A stretch of DNA of 64,000 nucleotides from Bacteroidales bacterium (GTDB lineage Bacteria; Bacteroidota; Bacteroidia; Bacteroidales; GCA-2748055): positions 124,001-188,000 of the forward strand of contig JAGLOO010000030.1 in assembly GCA_023138875.1 (NCBI GenBank), given 5' to 3'. Below the pieces are notes generated by a model that did no database searches, was not told the origin of the DNA, and saw nothing but the letters and a program-made list of their open reading frames with translations. The translations under genes were made by a program, and so were the position numbers. Shown piece after piece: positions 36,796 through 44,764 of this stretch (within the stretch, counting starts at the first letter, position 1; each line of letters opens with the position of its first letter).

Positions 36796-37914
36796 TTATA
36801 CAACTTCATAAAATGTATCCGGATCTTCCGGATCATAAAACTCGTTGATCCAGAACAGGGTAAACAGGTCGTTGCCCCCAATATTCGTTATATTATGGGT
36901 ATACCAGACAGGCATGTCAACATATGAAGGATTTTTTCCATCCAGTTTGTATTCAATCACTTCCTCAGTTCCTATTCTGCGTATTTGAATCAAGGCTTTA
37001 CCTTGTATCACAACAAACCTTTCAATCTTCCTGGTATGATAGTGATTCCCACGTGTAATTCCTGGTTTGGTGGTTGAAAACGAAACCTGACCACCCTGTC
37101 CAAGATGCATGGTTTCTACAAAACTTCCCCGGTCATCTCTATGTTCCCTCAGGTACACCGGATAATGTTTTGGAATATCCATATAACTTCTGAAGGTATT
37201 AAACAGGTTTCTTTCAAATACATTGTTCAGAGATGGAATCATCCCATTTTCCGCATAATTGACCTGGTAGTTCTCCAGGAGATTTAAAAGTTCAGTAACT
37301 TTCAACTCGGAGGTATGGGGTATGCTGAATTTATGATCATTGATCCCATTAGCAATACAATCACGAATTGCCTCAACTAACTCCCCGACATAAACCAGTT
37401 TCATCAGGTTGTCCACATCAAGTCTGGTTTGTTCCCCATGGGTGATCTGATGGGAAAAGGTAGCAACTACTGAATTATAGTAGGGGTTTCCAAAAGGGCC
37501 AAAAACATTGGGGATGACCAGACCTGTGAACAGTGCTCCGGATCTGTCCGCCCAATTGATTAATAACTCCCTGCCTTCCTTTTTTGAACGCCCGTAAGAA
37601 TTATCATACTCTTCCTGGGTTGAACTGGAGAACAGCAGGTGAGGAGTCGATTGCGTCTCTTCCAGGGCAGTTACAAGTTGTTTTACAAGTTCAAGATTGG
37701 TTTGAAAGATTACATCCGGATCATTGTGCCTGTTCAGGGCAGCAAGGTGAACAATTGCATCACATTTGGAAACCCAGTCTTTCAGCACTTCAGGATCCTC
37801 AAAAAAAACATCTTCAAATGGAATCAGTTTAAACTGCACGGAATCCAAGCTCAGAAAATTGAACAAATGGGTTCCAACAAAGCCAGCCTGTCCGGTAATA
37901 CCTACTTTTATCAT
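36796..37914 (-). CDS. capF: Bifunctional CapF/WbjC-type epimerase-reductase
   Basis: A 372-aa protein with an N-terminal SDR domain (VGITGQAGFVGTHL, SSTQEEYDNSYGRSKKEGRE with the YxxxK pair, VIPNVFGPFGNPYYNSVVAT) and a C-terminal cupin domain (about 250-372; RGNHYHTRKIERFVVIQGKA with metal-binding His residues, WYTHNITNIGGNDLF). In CapF the cupin epimerises C3 and the SDR reduces C4 of the UDP-sugar from CapE. It is 14 bp downstream of capE. Confidence 0.93.
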   Translation of the reverse strand: MIKVGITGQAGFVGTHLFNFLSLDSVQFKLIPFEDVFFEDPEVLKDWVSKCDAIVHLAALNRHNDPDVIFQTNLELVKQLVTALEETQSTPHLLFSSSTQEEYDNSYGRSKKEGRELLINWADRSGALFTGLVIPNVFGPFGNPYYNSVVATFSHQITHGEQTRLDVDNLMKLVYVGELVEAIRDCIANGINDHKFSIPHTSELKVTELLNLLENYQVNYAENGMIPSLNNVFERNLFNTFRSYMDIPKHYPVYLREHRDDRGSFVETMHLGQGGQVSFSTTKPGITRGNHYHTRKIERFVVIQGKALIQIRRIGTEEVIEYKLDGKNPSYVDMPVWYTHNITNIGGNDLFTLFWINEFYDPEDPDTFYEVV

Positions 37915-37928
37915 ACTAAAGAACCAAT

Positions 37929-38942
37929 CTAGACTTCTATATCTTCCTGAATAATATCGAGTTTCAACAGCAGCTGTTTCATTCCTTCAACATCCAGCCT
38001 CTCTGTATTATGCGAGTGGTAATCTTCCACCTCAGCTACACTTTCGGTACCCTCAGAAAAGAACCTGGCATAATTCAAGTCTCGTGTATCTGCGGGAATT
38101 CGGTAATAGGATTTTAGATCCTCAGCTTTGATCATATCTTCACGTGTGACAAGTGTCTCATATAGCTTTTCGCCATGACGTGTGCCGATCAATTTGATCT
38201 CAACACTGGAATTATAGATATCCTTGAGTGCCTCAGCTAATGTTTTGATGGTTGCCGCAGGAGACTTCTGTACAAAAAGATCACCATTCTGGCCATGCTG
38301 GAAGGCAAATAATACCAGTTCCACGGCATCTTCTAAGGTCATCATGAAACGGGTCATCCCGGGATCTGTGATGGTGATCGGACTTCCATTTTTAATTTGC
38401 TCAACAAACAGGGGAATCACAGAACCCCTGGAGGCCATCACATTCCCATAACGGGTTCCACAGAATACTGTTCCTGTGCCATTCAGATTGCGTGACCTGG
38501 CAATCATTACTTTCTCCATCATGGCTTTAGACTGACCCATGGCATTAATGGGATATACAGCTTTATCGGTACTTAACACCACCAGTCTCCCTACCCCATA
38601 CTTTTCAGCGGAGATCATTACATTTTCAGCTCCAAGAATATTGGTTCTGACAGCCTCCACAGGGAAAAATTCGCATGAAGGAACCTGTTTCAATGCAGCC
38701 GCATGAAAGATATAATCCACTCCATTTACAACCTGGTCAACTGCCCTGGAATCACGAACATCACCGATATAGAACTTCACGCTGGGATTATTCAACCGTT
38801 TTCGCATGTCATCCTGTTTCTTTTCATCACGGCTAAAAATCCGGATCTCCTTTAATCCGGCGCTCAATAATCGGGTAAGCACAGCGTTTCCAAAGGACCC
38901 TGTCCCACCTGTAATAAGCAGTTTTTTATTCTTGAAATCCAT
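37929..38942 (-). CDS. capE: UDP-GlcNAc 4,6-dehydratase/5-epimerase, CapE type
   Basis: A 337-aa SDR enzyme of the FlaA1/CapE family. The cofactor motif is LLITGGTGSFGNAVLTRLL. The usual catalytic Tyr is replaced by Met in INAMGQSKAMMEKV (MxxxK instead of YxxxK), a hallmark of this inverting dehydratase group; FCGTRYGNVMASRGSVIP is another family stretch. It starts UDP-L-FucNAc synthesis and is the first gene of the capE-capF-capG set. Upstream lies an AT-rich region with hairpins. Confidence 0.93.
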   Translation of the reverse strand: MDFKNKKLLITGGTGSFGNAVLTRLLSAGLKEIRIFSRDEKKQDDMRKRLNNPSVKFYIGDVRDSRAVDQVVNGVDYIFHAAALKQVPSCEFFPVEAVRTNILGAENVMISAEKYGVGRLVVLSTDKAVYPINAMGQSKAMMEKVMIARSRNLNGTGTVFCGTRYGNVMASRGSVIPLFVEQIKNGSPITITDPGMTRFMMTLEDAVELVLFAFQHGQNGDLFVQKSPAATIKTLAEALKDIYNSSVEIKLIGTRHGEKLYETLVTREDMIKAEDLKSYYRIPADTRDLNYARFFSEGTESVAEVEDYHSHNTERLDVEGMKQLLLKLDIIQEDIEV

Positions 38943-39314
38943 TTTGAGTAATCCGGGTTTATTTATGAGGCTGTCTCAAAAGGGCCAGCCTCTCTGTTTT
39001 TCTGAGGGATACTTTTTCGTAACGTGCTTATTTAGCTTTGCTAAAGATATATTGTTTCTTCAGTAATACGATAACATAGTGTTAAAATGTTGGAGTATTT
39101 TTGAGAAAATGCAAATAACCTTACATCAGCTTAACATGGACTTTTGTGGCTGCAACAATGACTAAAGAAGTCCCTGATCCACCATAGCATCGGCCACCAT
39201 CACCAAATATCTCCTCAATCCGGAGAGATAAAAGGCGATATCTTCGTAGTTATCACATTAACTTCATATAAATGACATATTTTTATACATTTAAAGTCTC
39301 ATTTTCGATTCCAA
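38943..39314. other. Intergenic region with hairpins and a gdhA 3'-end copy
   Basis: About 370 bp between capE and the small plus-strand cassette. It contains a stem at 38967-38973/38986-38992 (GAGGCTG/CAGCCTC) whose GAGGCTGTCTCAAAA edge resembles terminal sequences of Bacteroidota insertion sequences. A second stem lies at 39031-39036/39040-39045 (TTTAGC/GCTAAA). A duplicated piece of the gdhA 3' end lies at 39160-39198. No gene is supported here. The sequence is AT-rich. Confidence 0.55.
39160..39198 (-). repeat. Duplicated 3' end of gdhA (distal copy, att-like)
   Basis: This 39-bp stretch matches 40306-40344 at 37 of 39 positions in the same orientation. On the minus strand it still reads VADAMVDQGLL followed by TAG. 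Both mismatches are third-codon-position silent changes, and similarity ends abruptly on either side. This is what a displaced gene end looks like after integration of an element at the 3' end of gdhA. Confidence 0.8.
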
Positions 39315-39440
39315 ATGAGTTATTTGAAAAGAAAGTCTGAATTCAACGACGAAGCGGCTCAACTTTTATTTGATAAGAGTCTTTATGCACCAAGCATTCA
39401 CTGTGCATGCGGTTACATTCGTTCTCAAATTTTTAATTAA
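39315..39440 (+). pseudogene. Short HEPN-like ORF, probably truncated
   Basis: A 41-codon plus-strand frame encodes a protein starting MSYLKRKSEFNDEAAQLLFD and continuing KSLYAPSIHC, then a divergent tail and stop. The EAAxLL ... LYAPSxHC pattern resembles the first two helices of HEPN-domain proteins (often RNase toxins or their relatives), which are normally three or more times longer. The characteristic later RxxxxH motif is absent. It lies 28 bp before the 126-aa gene on the same strand. I call it a truncated remnant; a genuine small protein is possible. Confidence 0.45.
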
Positions 39441-39468
39441 TTATCAGGTAATTATAAAATTTTAAACG

Positions 39469-39849
39469 ATGAAGAAAAAGAACTTCATTAGGAAAAAAAT
39501 ATGCGAGCTTGTACTGCGGTTCCCCAACATTAAGATAGTCTATCAACATAATGAAATGTCAGATACGCATATTCTTGAGATCAAGCCGATTGAGGTATTT
39601 GACTTAAACGAGACCTATCAAGAATTTGAAACCAATATTACCATCGAATTTGATGAAAAGTTCTTTCCCGATTCCATACTTTTTGTTTCAGAAGATTCAC
39701 TAAATAGAGTTACACATCCTGAATTCGAGGCAGTGGGATTAATGTATGGAATGGTGCCAAATGTTTCTTCTCAAAGATCCTACCACTTCAATGTGGAACA
39801 AGGGGAATACAATACACACGACAGAAAGGATTACTACATAGCCGCCTGA
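39469..39849 (+). CDS. Unknown protein paired with a SecB-like gene
   Basis: A 126-aa protein not recognised as any named family. It has a basic N-terminus (MKKKNFIRKKICELV), then alternating strand-like segments rich in Glu, Phe and Ile (ILEIKPIEVFDLNETYQEF, NITIEFDEKFFPDSILFVS), and no signal peptide or membrane helix. It ends 5 bp before the SecB-like ORF, so the two are almost certainly co-expressed. It could be a client, a toxin or an antitoxin of that chaperone, but nothing in the sequence decides this. It is AT-rich relative to gdhA. Confidence 0.65.
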   Translation: MKKKNFIRKKICELVLRFPNIKIVYQHNEMSDTHILEIKPIEVFDLNETYQEFETNITIEFDEKFFPDSILFVSEDSLNRVTHPEFEAVGLMYGMVPNVSSQRSYHFNVEQGEYNTHDRKDYYIAA

Positions 39850-39854
39850 AAACT

Positions 39855-40274
39855 ATGGACAAAGTCGAAAAATCTGCCTTTCAGTTTAAAGGATTTCAGA
39901 TAGTCGAAACACATATTGTTAAAAAAGAGGGACAGGAGGTTAGTGGCAACATACATCTCGATTTTAATCCGAGAGGAAAGATATTAAAAGATCAAAACCT
40001 GTATAAAATCCTTCTTGGTATAACAATTCATGATGATGATGAATCCATCAAGGCAAATGTAGAGGCTATTGGGTATTTTGAATTCTCAGATAGTATCGAC
40101 CAGGACACCTTGGATAATTTGTTTTATGTAAACGCTCCAGCTATTCTCTTCCCTTACATACGAGCCTACATATCAACTTTGACAAATCTTTCCGGTATTG
40201 AAACAGTAACCCTCCCAACAATTAATCTTTCATCTATTGGAGGTGTTCTGCAAAAGAACACGACTGAGTTCTAG
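39855..40274 (+). CDS. SecB-like chaperone
   Basis: A 139-aa protein resembling SecB-family chaperones. The strand-rich N-terminal half (FKGFQIVETHIVKKEGQEV, GNIHLDFNPRG) and the diagnostic C-terminal segment NAPAILFPYIRAYISTLTNL with ETVTLPTINLSSIG fit the SecB fold and its oligomer-interface helix. It is orphaned from any Sec gene and sits directly behind an unknown small gene within a segment bounded by repeats. SecB-like proteins in such places can act as antitoxin-specific chaperones (toxin-antitoxin-chaperone systems); that role is an inference here. Confidence 0.75.
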   Translation: MDKVEKSAFQFKGFQIVETHIVKKEGQEVSGNIHLDFNPRGKILKDQNLYKILLGITIHDDDESIKANVEAIGYFEFSDSIDQDTLDNLFYVNAPAILFPYIRAYISTLTNLSGIETVTLPTINLSSIGGVLQKNTTEF

Positions 40275-40305
40275 TCCTTCTTACCCTGCACAGTTTATAG
40301 TCTTC

Positions 40306-40344
40306 GACTAAAGAAGCCCCTGGTCCACCATAGCATCGGCCACC
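40306..40344 (-). repeat. 3' end of gdhA, proximal copy of the 39-bp repeat
   Basis: This is the coding end of the intact gdhA, including the stop codon (40308-40310), and forms the other half of the direct repeat with 39160-39198. The two copies bracket about 1.1 kb holding three plus-strand ORFs. Confidence 0.8.
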
Positions 40345-41645
40345 TTCAGGAATCCGGCGATGTTGGCACCCTTTACATAATCCACATACCCGTCGGAATT
40401 GGCGCCATGCTTAACGCAGTTCTCATGGATGTTGGTCATAATGTGGTGCAACCGGTTGTCCACCTCTGTCCTGCTCCAGTTGATCTTCATTGAGTTCTGG
40501 GCCATCTCCAGCCCGGATGTGGCCACACCGCCTGCATTGGCAGCCTTGCCGGGGGCAAAGAGGATCTGATTATCCTGGAACTTCTGAATGGCCTCCGGGG
40601 TACACGGCATGTTGGCGCCTTCACAGACACAGATGCAGCCATTGCCGATCAGCTGATCGGCATCCGGCCCGTCCAGTTCATTCTGGGTGGCACAGGGAAG
40701 GGCAATATCCACTTCCACCTCCCAGGGCCTTTTTCCCTGAACAAACTCAGCGCTTTCAAACTCCAGCGCATAAGGTGCTACAATATCCTCATTGGAGGCC
40801 CTCAGCTCCAGCATGTAATCGATCTTTTCATCCGAAACACCGTCCGGATCATAGATATATCCATCGGGTCCCGAAAGGGTTACCACTGTTCCACCAAGCT
40901 CATTCACCTTCTGAGCCGCTCCCCAGGCCACGTTGCCGAAGCCGGAAATAGACACCCGCTTGCCCTCCAGGGTTTCACCCTTTGTGGCCAGCATCTCTTT
41001 TGTAAAGTAAACACATCCGAAACCGGTGGCCTCGGGCCTGATCAGTGATCCGCCCCAGTTGAGTCCTTTCCCGGTAAGCACGCCTGTATTCTCCCTGGCC
41101 AGCTTACGGTACATACCATAGAGGTATCCGATCTCACGGCCACCCACCCCAATGTCTCCCGCAGGAACATCTGTATCGGGACCGATCATGTTCCAGAGTT
41201 CCATCATTAAAGACTGGCAGAAACGCATGATCTCAGCATTGGATTTACCCTTGGGATCAAAGTCGGATCCGCCTTTGGCTCCGCCCATGGGAAGCGAAGT
41301 AAGACTGTTCTTGAAGATCTGCTCAAATCCCAGGAACTTCAGGATGCTCAGGTTCACACTGGGGTGAAACCGCAATCCGCCTTTATAGGGACCAATGGCA
41401 TTGTTGAACTGGATCCGGTAACCCAGGTTTACATGAACCATTCCCTGGTCATCCGCCCAGGGCACCTTGAAGACCAGGACCCTGTCAGGCTCGATGATGC
41501 GGTCAACAATGTTGGCCGACCTGAAATGGGGATTTTCATTGTATACCTCTTCAATGGACTCAAGTACTTCCCGAACGGCCTGGTGGTATTCCACTTCACC
41601 CGGATGCCTCTTGACCAGGTCATTCATGATGGTATCTACATTCAT
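40308..41645 (-). CDS. gdhA: NADP-type glutamate dehydrogenase
   Basis: A 445-aa hexameric-type glutamate dehydrogenase that interconverts 2-oxoglutarate plus ammonia and glutamate. Motifs are GPYKGGLRFHPSVNLSILKF (with FEQIFKN), the catalytic Lys in LPMGGAKGGSDFDPKGKS, PAGDIGVGGREIGYL, and the nucleotide fold VSISGFGNVAWGAAQKV; the C-terminus is GFLKVADAMVDQGLL. Length and sequence match the NADP-dependent short form. Its last 39 bp are copied at 39160, suggesting that this gene end was used as an integration site without damage to the protein. Confidence 0.96.
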   Translation of the reverse strand: MNVDTIMNDLVKRHPGEVEYHQAVREVLESIEEVYNENPHFRSANIVDRIIEPDRVLVFKVPWADDQGMVHVNLGYRIQFNNAIGPYKGGLRFHPSVNLSILKFLGFEQIFKNSLTSLPMGGAKGGSDFDPKGKSNAEIMRFCQSLMMELWNMIGPDTDVPAGDIGVGGREIGYLYGMYRKLARENTGVLTGKGLNWGGSLIRPEATGFGCVYFTKEMLATKGETLEGKRVSISGFGNVAWGAAQKVNELGGTVVTLSGPDGYIYDPDGVSDEKIDYMLELRASNEDIVAPYALEFESAEFVQGKRPWEVEVDIALPCATQNELDGPDADQLIGNGCICVCEGANMPCTPEAIQKFQDNQILFAPGKAANAGGVATSGLEMAQNSMKINWSRTEVDNRLHHIMTNIHENCVKHGANSDGYVDYVKGANIAGFLKVADAMVDQGLL

Positions 41646-41740
41646 ATTAATGTTTTTTTTGTTGGTATTTTTGGTGAAGTAAAATTGGTCTTTCTGCGGA
41701 TATTATACAAGATGGGAAAATATGATTAACAGCAGGTCTG

Positions 41741-41800
41741 GGTTTCATGACTGCGCATCCGGAGGTTTCATGACTGCGCGTCCGGAGGTTTCATGACTGC
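41741..41800 (-). repeat. 23-bp tandem repeat at the 3' end of a gene
   Basis: The unit GGTTTCATGACTGCGCATCC plus GGA is present about 2.6 times (41741-41763, 41764-41786 with one change, partial 41787-41800). The stop codon of the 998-aa protein (41768-41770) lies inside the array. The unit is not a multiple of three, so each copy is read in a different frame. Confidence 0.85.
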
Positions 41801-44764
41801 TCCCCGGTTGGTTTTTCCATCGATCAGGATGGTGAGGTCTGCGTTGAACTGCACATGCCGTATGAAATCATCCTCGAAAGCTGCCGGGAGCGCATCCAAA
41901 AAACCCGGATCATAGTATCCATCATTAATGAATGGATTGATGGTCATGTAGCCTACCCTGAATGAAGTCAGATTCTGGAAGAAATGGGTTCCCTGGCTGG
42001 GATCGATCCTGTAGTTCTCAAGTCCGGACTCAACAATGATCCTGGCCTCCGAGATCTGGGACCACTTCACCGGGATCCCCAGCCACGGATCCGCTGATCC
42101 CCAGCGTCCCGGTCCCACCAGGACATACCCCTTTTCCTGCTCCTTGAAGGTAAGGTTCAACTCCTCTATCCTGACAGCGATATCCTTGCTGCTGGCCGCA
42201 TTGAAGCAGTCCGGTTTCACATAGACAAAATCCCTGATCCCGGTAAACGTCCCATTGCCCAACGCCGACTCTGAATAGAGGATGGTCTCTTCGCAGACCA
42301 CCCTTCCCATATCTATACCACCGCTCTGATCAGTTTCCACGATGGGCCTGATCTGTAAGAAAGTGAATACATACGGGTGGCCTTCGGGTACAGCCATGTT
42401 CACCGCAAACTCTATCTCGATAGGCAGGTTCATTTCATGCTGTCCGATCTCAAGCAACTCTTTCAAAATGGCTGCCAGGGGAAAAGAATCATGTTGCAGA
42501 ATCCCGGCAAAAGTGATGATCTTCCTTCCTTCATAATTGATTCCGTCCCTCACCACATCCGACTGGTAGTCATACACCGACACCACATGGCGCAGCGTTT
42601 TGTCCTTTTCCGCATCCGATATCTTAAGCCGCACCAGGTTCACCGCATCATCGGTGGAAGGATAGTAACTCCCCTCCGTCAGGTTCAGGGCATAGAACTT
42701 ATTTTGTGTATCACGCAGCATCAGCTTGGTGGAAGAGAGCTGCAGGACCTTTTTTGGATAGGAAGGTGAAAAACGCAGGCTGATGCCTCCATCCATAATA
42801 TATTTTCCCAATCCGAATGCCACCTTTGCAATCCCGTCTTCGGGCTTTTCGGGAGCAATGGGATAGAAATTGATGGAACGGGCCACACCCGACAGGGTGG
42901 GGTAATAGCTGTTGCCATGCCTGGTTCCGCATACCTCCTGGAGGACGATCCCCATTTTCTCCTCGTCGATCACATTGGAAGTGGCCTCAATGTAAGCCTT
43001 GCTTTCACGAAAGTAAACCGATGCATACACCGATTTGATGGCGCTGGTAAGCAACTCCATGGTCCGCGCCCGGTCCTCCCTGTTGAGGGGGATCATATAG
43101 GTGGAGTAGACGCCGGCAAAAGGCTGGTAATGTGAATCTTCCAGTTTGCTGGACGAACGTACTGCAATGGGAGCTTCGATTATTGAGATCACCGCGTAGA
43201 GGTCCTGGTGCAACCAGCCTGGCAGTTTGGCCCCTACGAAATGGGTCAGGATCTCCTCATCCGGAAGATCAGACAATCCGATCCCGTAGAGATCATTCAT
43301 CTCCATGAACTCGTCAAACACATCGGTACTTATGACCACCGTTTTCGGCACCTTGATCACCACATTGGGATACTTATCATACAGTTGGTGCTTATCAATC
43401 ACCGAGTTGATGAATGCCAGTCCCCTGGCCTTACCCCCGATGGACTCATCCCCGATCCTGGAAAAGGTGGTGTAAACATCGTGGTTTTTCTTATCAAATT
43501 TGGCGATAATCCCCCTTCCTTTGCTGATCCGGAAACTGGTAATAGCCTCGTAGAGATAGCTTCTTATATCATCCAGGTTTGGGAAATCCTCTTTTGTGAG
43601 GTATTTAAAGAGCTGGGCCACAGGGAATATAGCCCTGGCATTCAGCCATTTTGAGAAATGATTCCGCTCCACATGATAGGCAAGCACCTCATCGGGCACT
43701 TCAAGGAGCTTCTGCTGCAGCGCCTGCAGGTCGGTGGCCCGGGCCACTTCGTTCAACGTTTTCGGATCCCGGAAGATGAACTCCCCGAACGCAAAATTCT
43801 GTATGATGAAATTGCGCAATTCGATGGAAAGGGATTTTGAATACTTATGTAAAAAACCCGCATCGAATTGCTGTGCAAGTACTGCATTGGAAAGGTCTGA
43901 AGATTGCAGCAGTGCCGGGAGATGAGGGTCTTGCTTATGTATTTGCTTTAAAAGCTTTATGCCCAGTTTCTTCTCCTGATCACGTTTGCTCCCTTTCTTG
44001 AAACTCACATCACAGATGATTCCCAACAGATTGTCCTTGTAGGTACCATAAAGTGCCAGGGCTTCATCATAAGTCGTGGCCAGCAGGATCTTGGGCCGTC
44101 CCCGCATCCTGAGCATCCTCTGGTGTTCGTTCAGGGCCTCCTTGGAAAAATTACGCGACTGCTGCATTACGATTCGGTACAGCTCGGGAAGGTAGGTGGA
44201 GGTATAGCGGATGGAGTCTTCCACAAGAATGATGCATTGCACGCCCACTTCCTCGATATCGTAGGGAGCATTCATCTTGTCCTCCAGAAGTTTGATGATG
44301 GCCAACAGCAGGTCCGCATTACCCAGCCAGCAAAATACATAATCGATGGCCGACATATCCTCGTTCTGCAACCGGATGCTCACCTCCCGGTTAAAGTGGG
44401 TAAGCACCACGATGGGAACCAGGTCATATTTTTTCTTGATGCGTTTGGCCAGTGAAAAAGCATCATCTTCCCCCAGATTCAGCATCTCGATCACCAGATC
44501 AATATCCTCCTCCTTCAAGATCCGGAATGCCTCCTTTGCGCTGGTGGCCTTGATAAATACAGGTGGATAACGGAGGTTCAGAGAAACATACTCATTGAAG
44601 ATCTGCTCATCGATGCGGCCATCCTCTTCCAGGGTGAAAAAATCATAATCGCTGCTGATAATAAGCACCCTTCTGATGCGTCTCTGCATCAACAGTTTGA
44701 AAGCAGTATGGCTAAAATCAATGGTGGGGTAAGCCCCGTCACGAAACTTTTTCTTCATAAGCAC
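41768..44764 (-). CDS. PEP/pyruvate-binding-domain protein with receiver-like regions
   Basis: A 998-aa cytoplasmic protein. The N-terminal 400 residues contain two response-regulator-like segments (IRRVLIISSDYDFFTLEED, VQCIILVEDSIRYTSTYLPE, and between and after them LVIEMLNLGEDDA and GIICDVSFKKG). From about residue 440 comes a PPDK/PEP-synthase N-terminal ATP-binding domain: IGDESIGGKARGLAFINSVI, APIAVRSSSKLEDSHYQPFA, FTFLQIRPIVE. No phosphohistidine (TxH) domain is seen; a conserved tail, VGPGRWGSADPWLGIPVKWS, takes its place. It starts with GTG at 44764, overlapping the stop of its paralogue by one base (ATG at 44758 is an alternative). A regulatory or nucleotidyl/phosphoryl-transfer role is likely; the reaction is unknown. 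Confidence 0.75.
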   Translation of the reverse strand: MLMKKKFRDGAYPTIDFSHTAFKLLMQRRIRRVLIISSDYDFFTLEEDGRIDEQIFNEYVSLNLRYPPVFIKATSAKEAFRILKEEDIDLVIEMLNLGEDDAFSLAKRIKKKYDLVPIVVLTHFNREVSIRLQNEDMSAIDYVFCWLGNADLLLAIIKLLEDKMNAPYDIEEVGVQCIILVEDSIRYTSTYLPELYRIVMQQSRNFSKEALNEHQRMLRMRGRPKILLATTYDEALALYGTYKDNLLGIICDVSFKKGSKRDQEKKLGIKLLKQIHKQDPHLPALLQSSDLSNAVLAQQFDAGFLHKYSKSLSIELRNFIIQNFAFGEFIFRDPKTLNEVARATDLQALQQKLLEVPDEVLAYHVERNHFSKWLNARAIFPVAQLFKYLTKEDFPNLDDIRSYLYEAITSFRISKGRGIIAKFDKKNHDVYTTFSRIGDESIGGKARGLAFINSVIDKHQLYDKYPNVVIKVPKTVVISTDVFDEFMEMNDLYGIGLSDLPDEEILTHFVGAKLPGWLHQDLYAVISIIEAPIAVRSSSKLEDSHYQPFAGVYSTYMIPLNREDRARTMELLTSAIKSVYASVYFRESKAYIEATSNVIDEEKMGIVLQEVCGTRHGNSYYPTLSGVARSINFYPIAPEKPEDGIAKVAFGLGKYIMDGGISLRFSPSYPKKVLQLSSTKLMLRDTQNKFYALNLTEGSYYPSTDDAVNLVRLKISDAEKDKTLRHVVSVYDYQSDVVRDGINYEGRKIITFAGILQHDSFPLAAILKELLEIGQHEMNLPIEIEFAVNMAVPEGHPYVFTFLQIRPIVETDQSGGIDMGRVVCEETILYSESALGNGTFTGIRDFVYVKPDCFNAASSKDIAVRIEELNLTFKEQEKGYVLVGPGRWGSADPWLGIPVKWSQISEARIIVESGLENYRIDPSQGTHFFQNLTSFRVGYMTINPFINDGYYDPGFLDALPAAFEDDFIRHVQFNADLTILIDGKTNRGAVMKPPDAQS

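Noticed and set aside
39160-39250. Second, complete glutamate dehydrogenase gene
   Set aside because: Only the last 39 bp resemble gdhA; sequence further upstream on the minus strand does not match GDH and meets a stop codon after about 31 codons.
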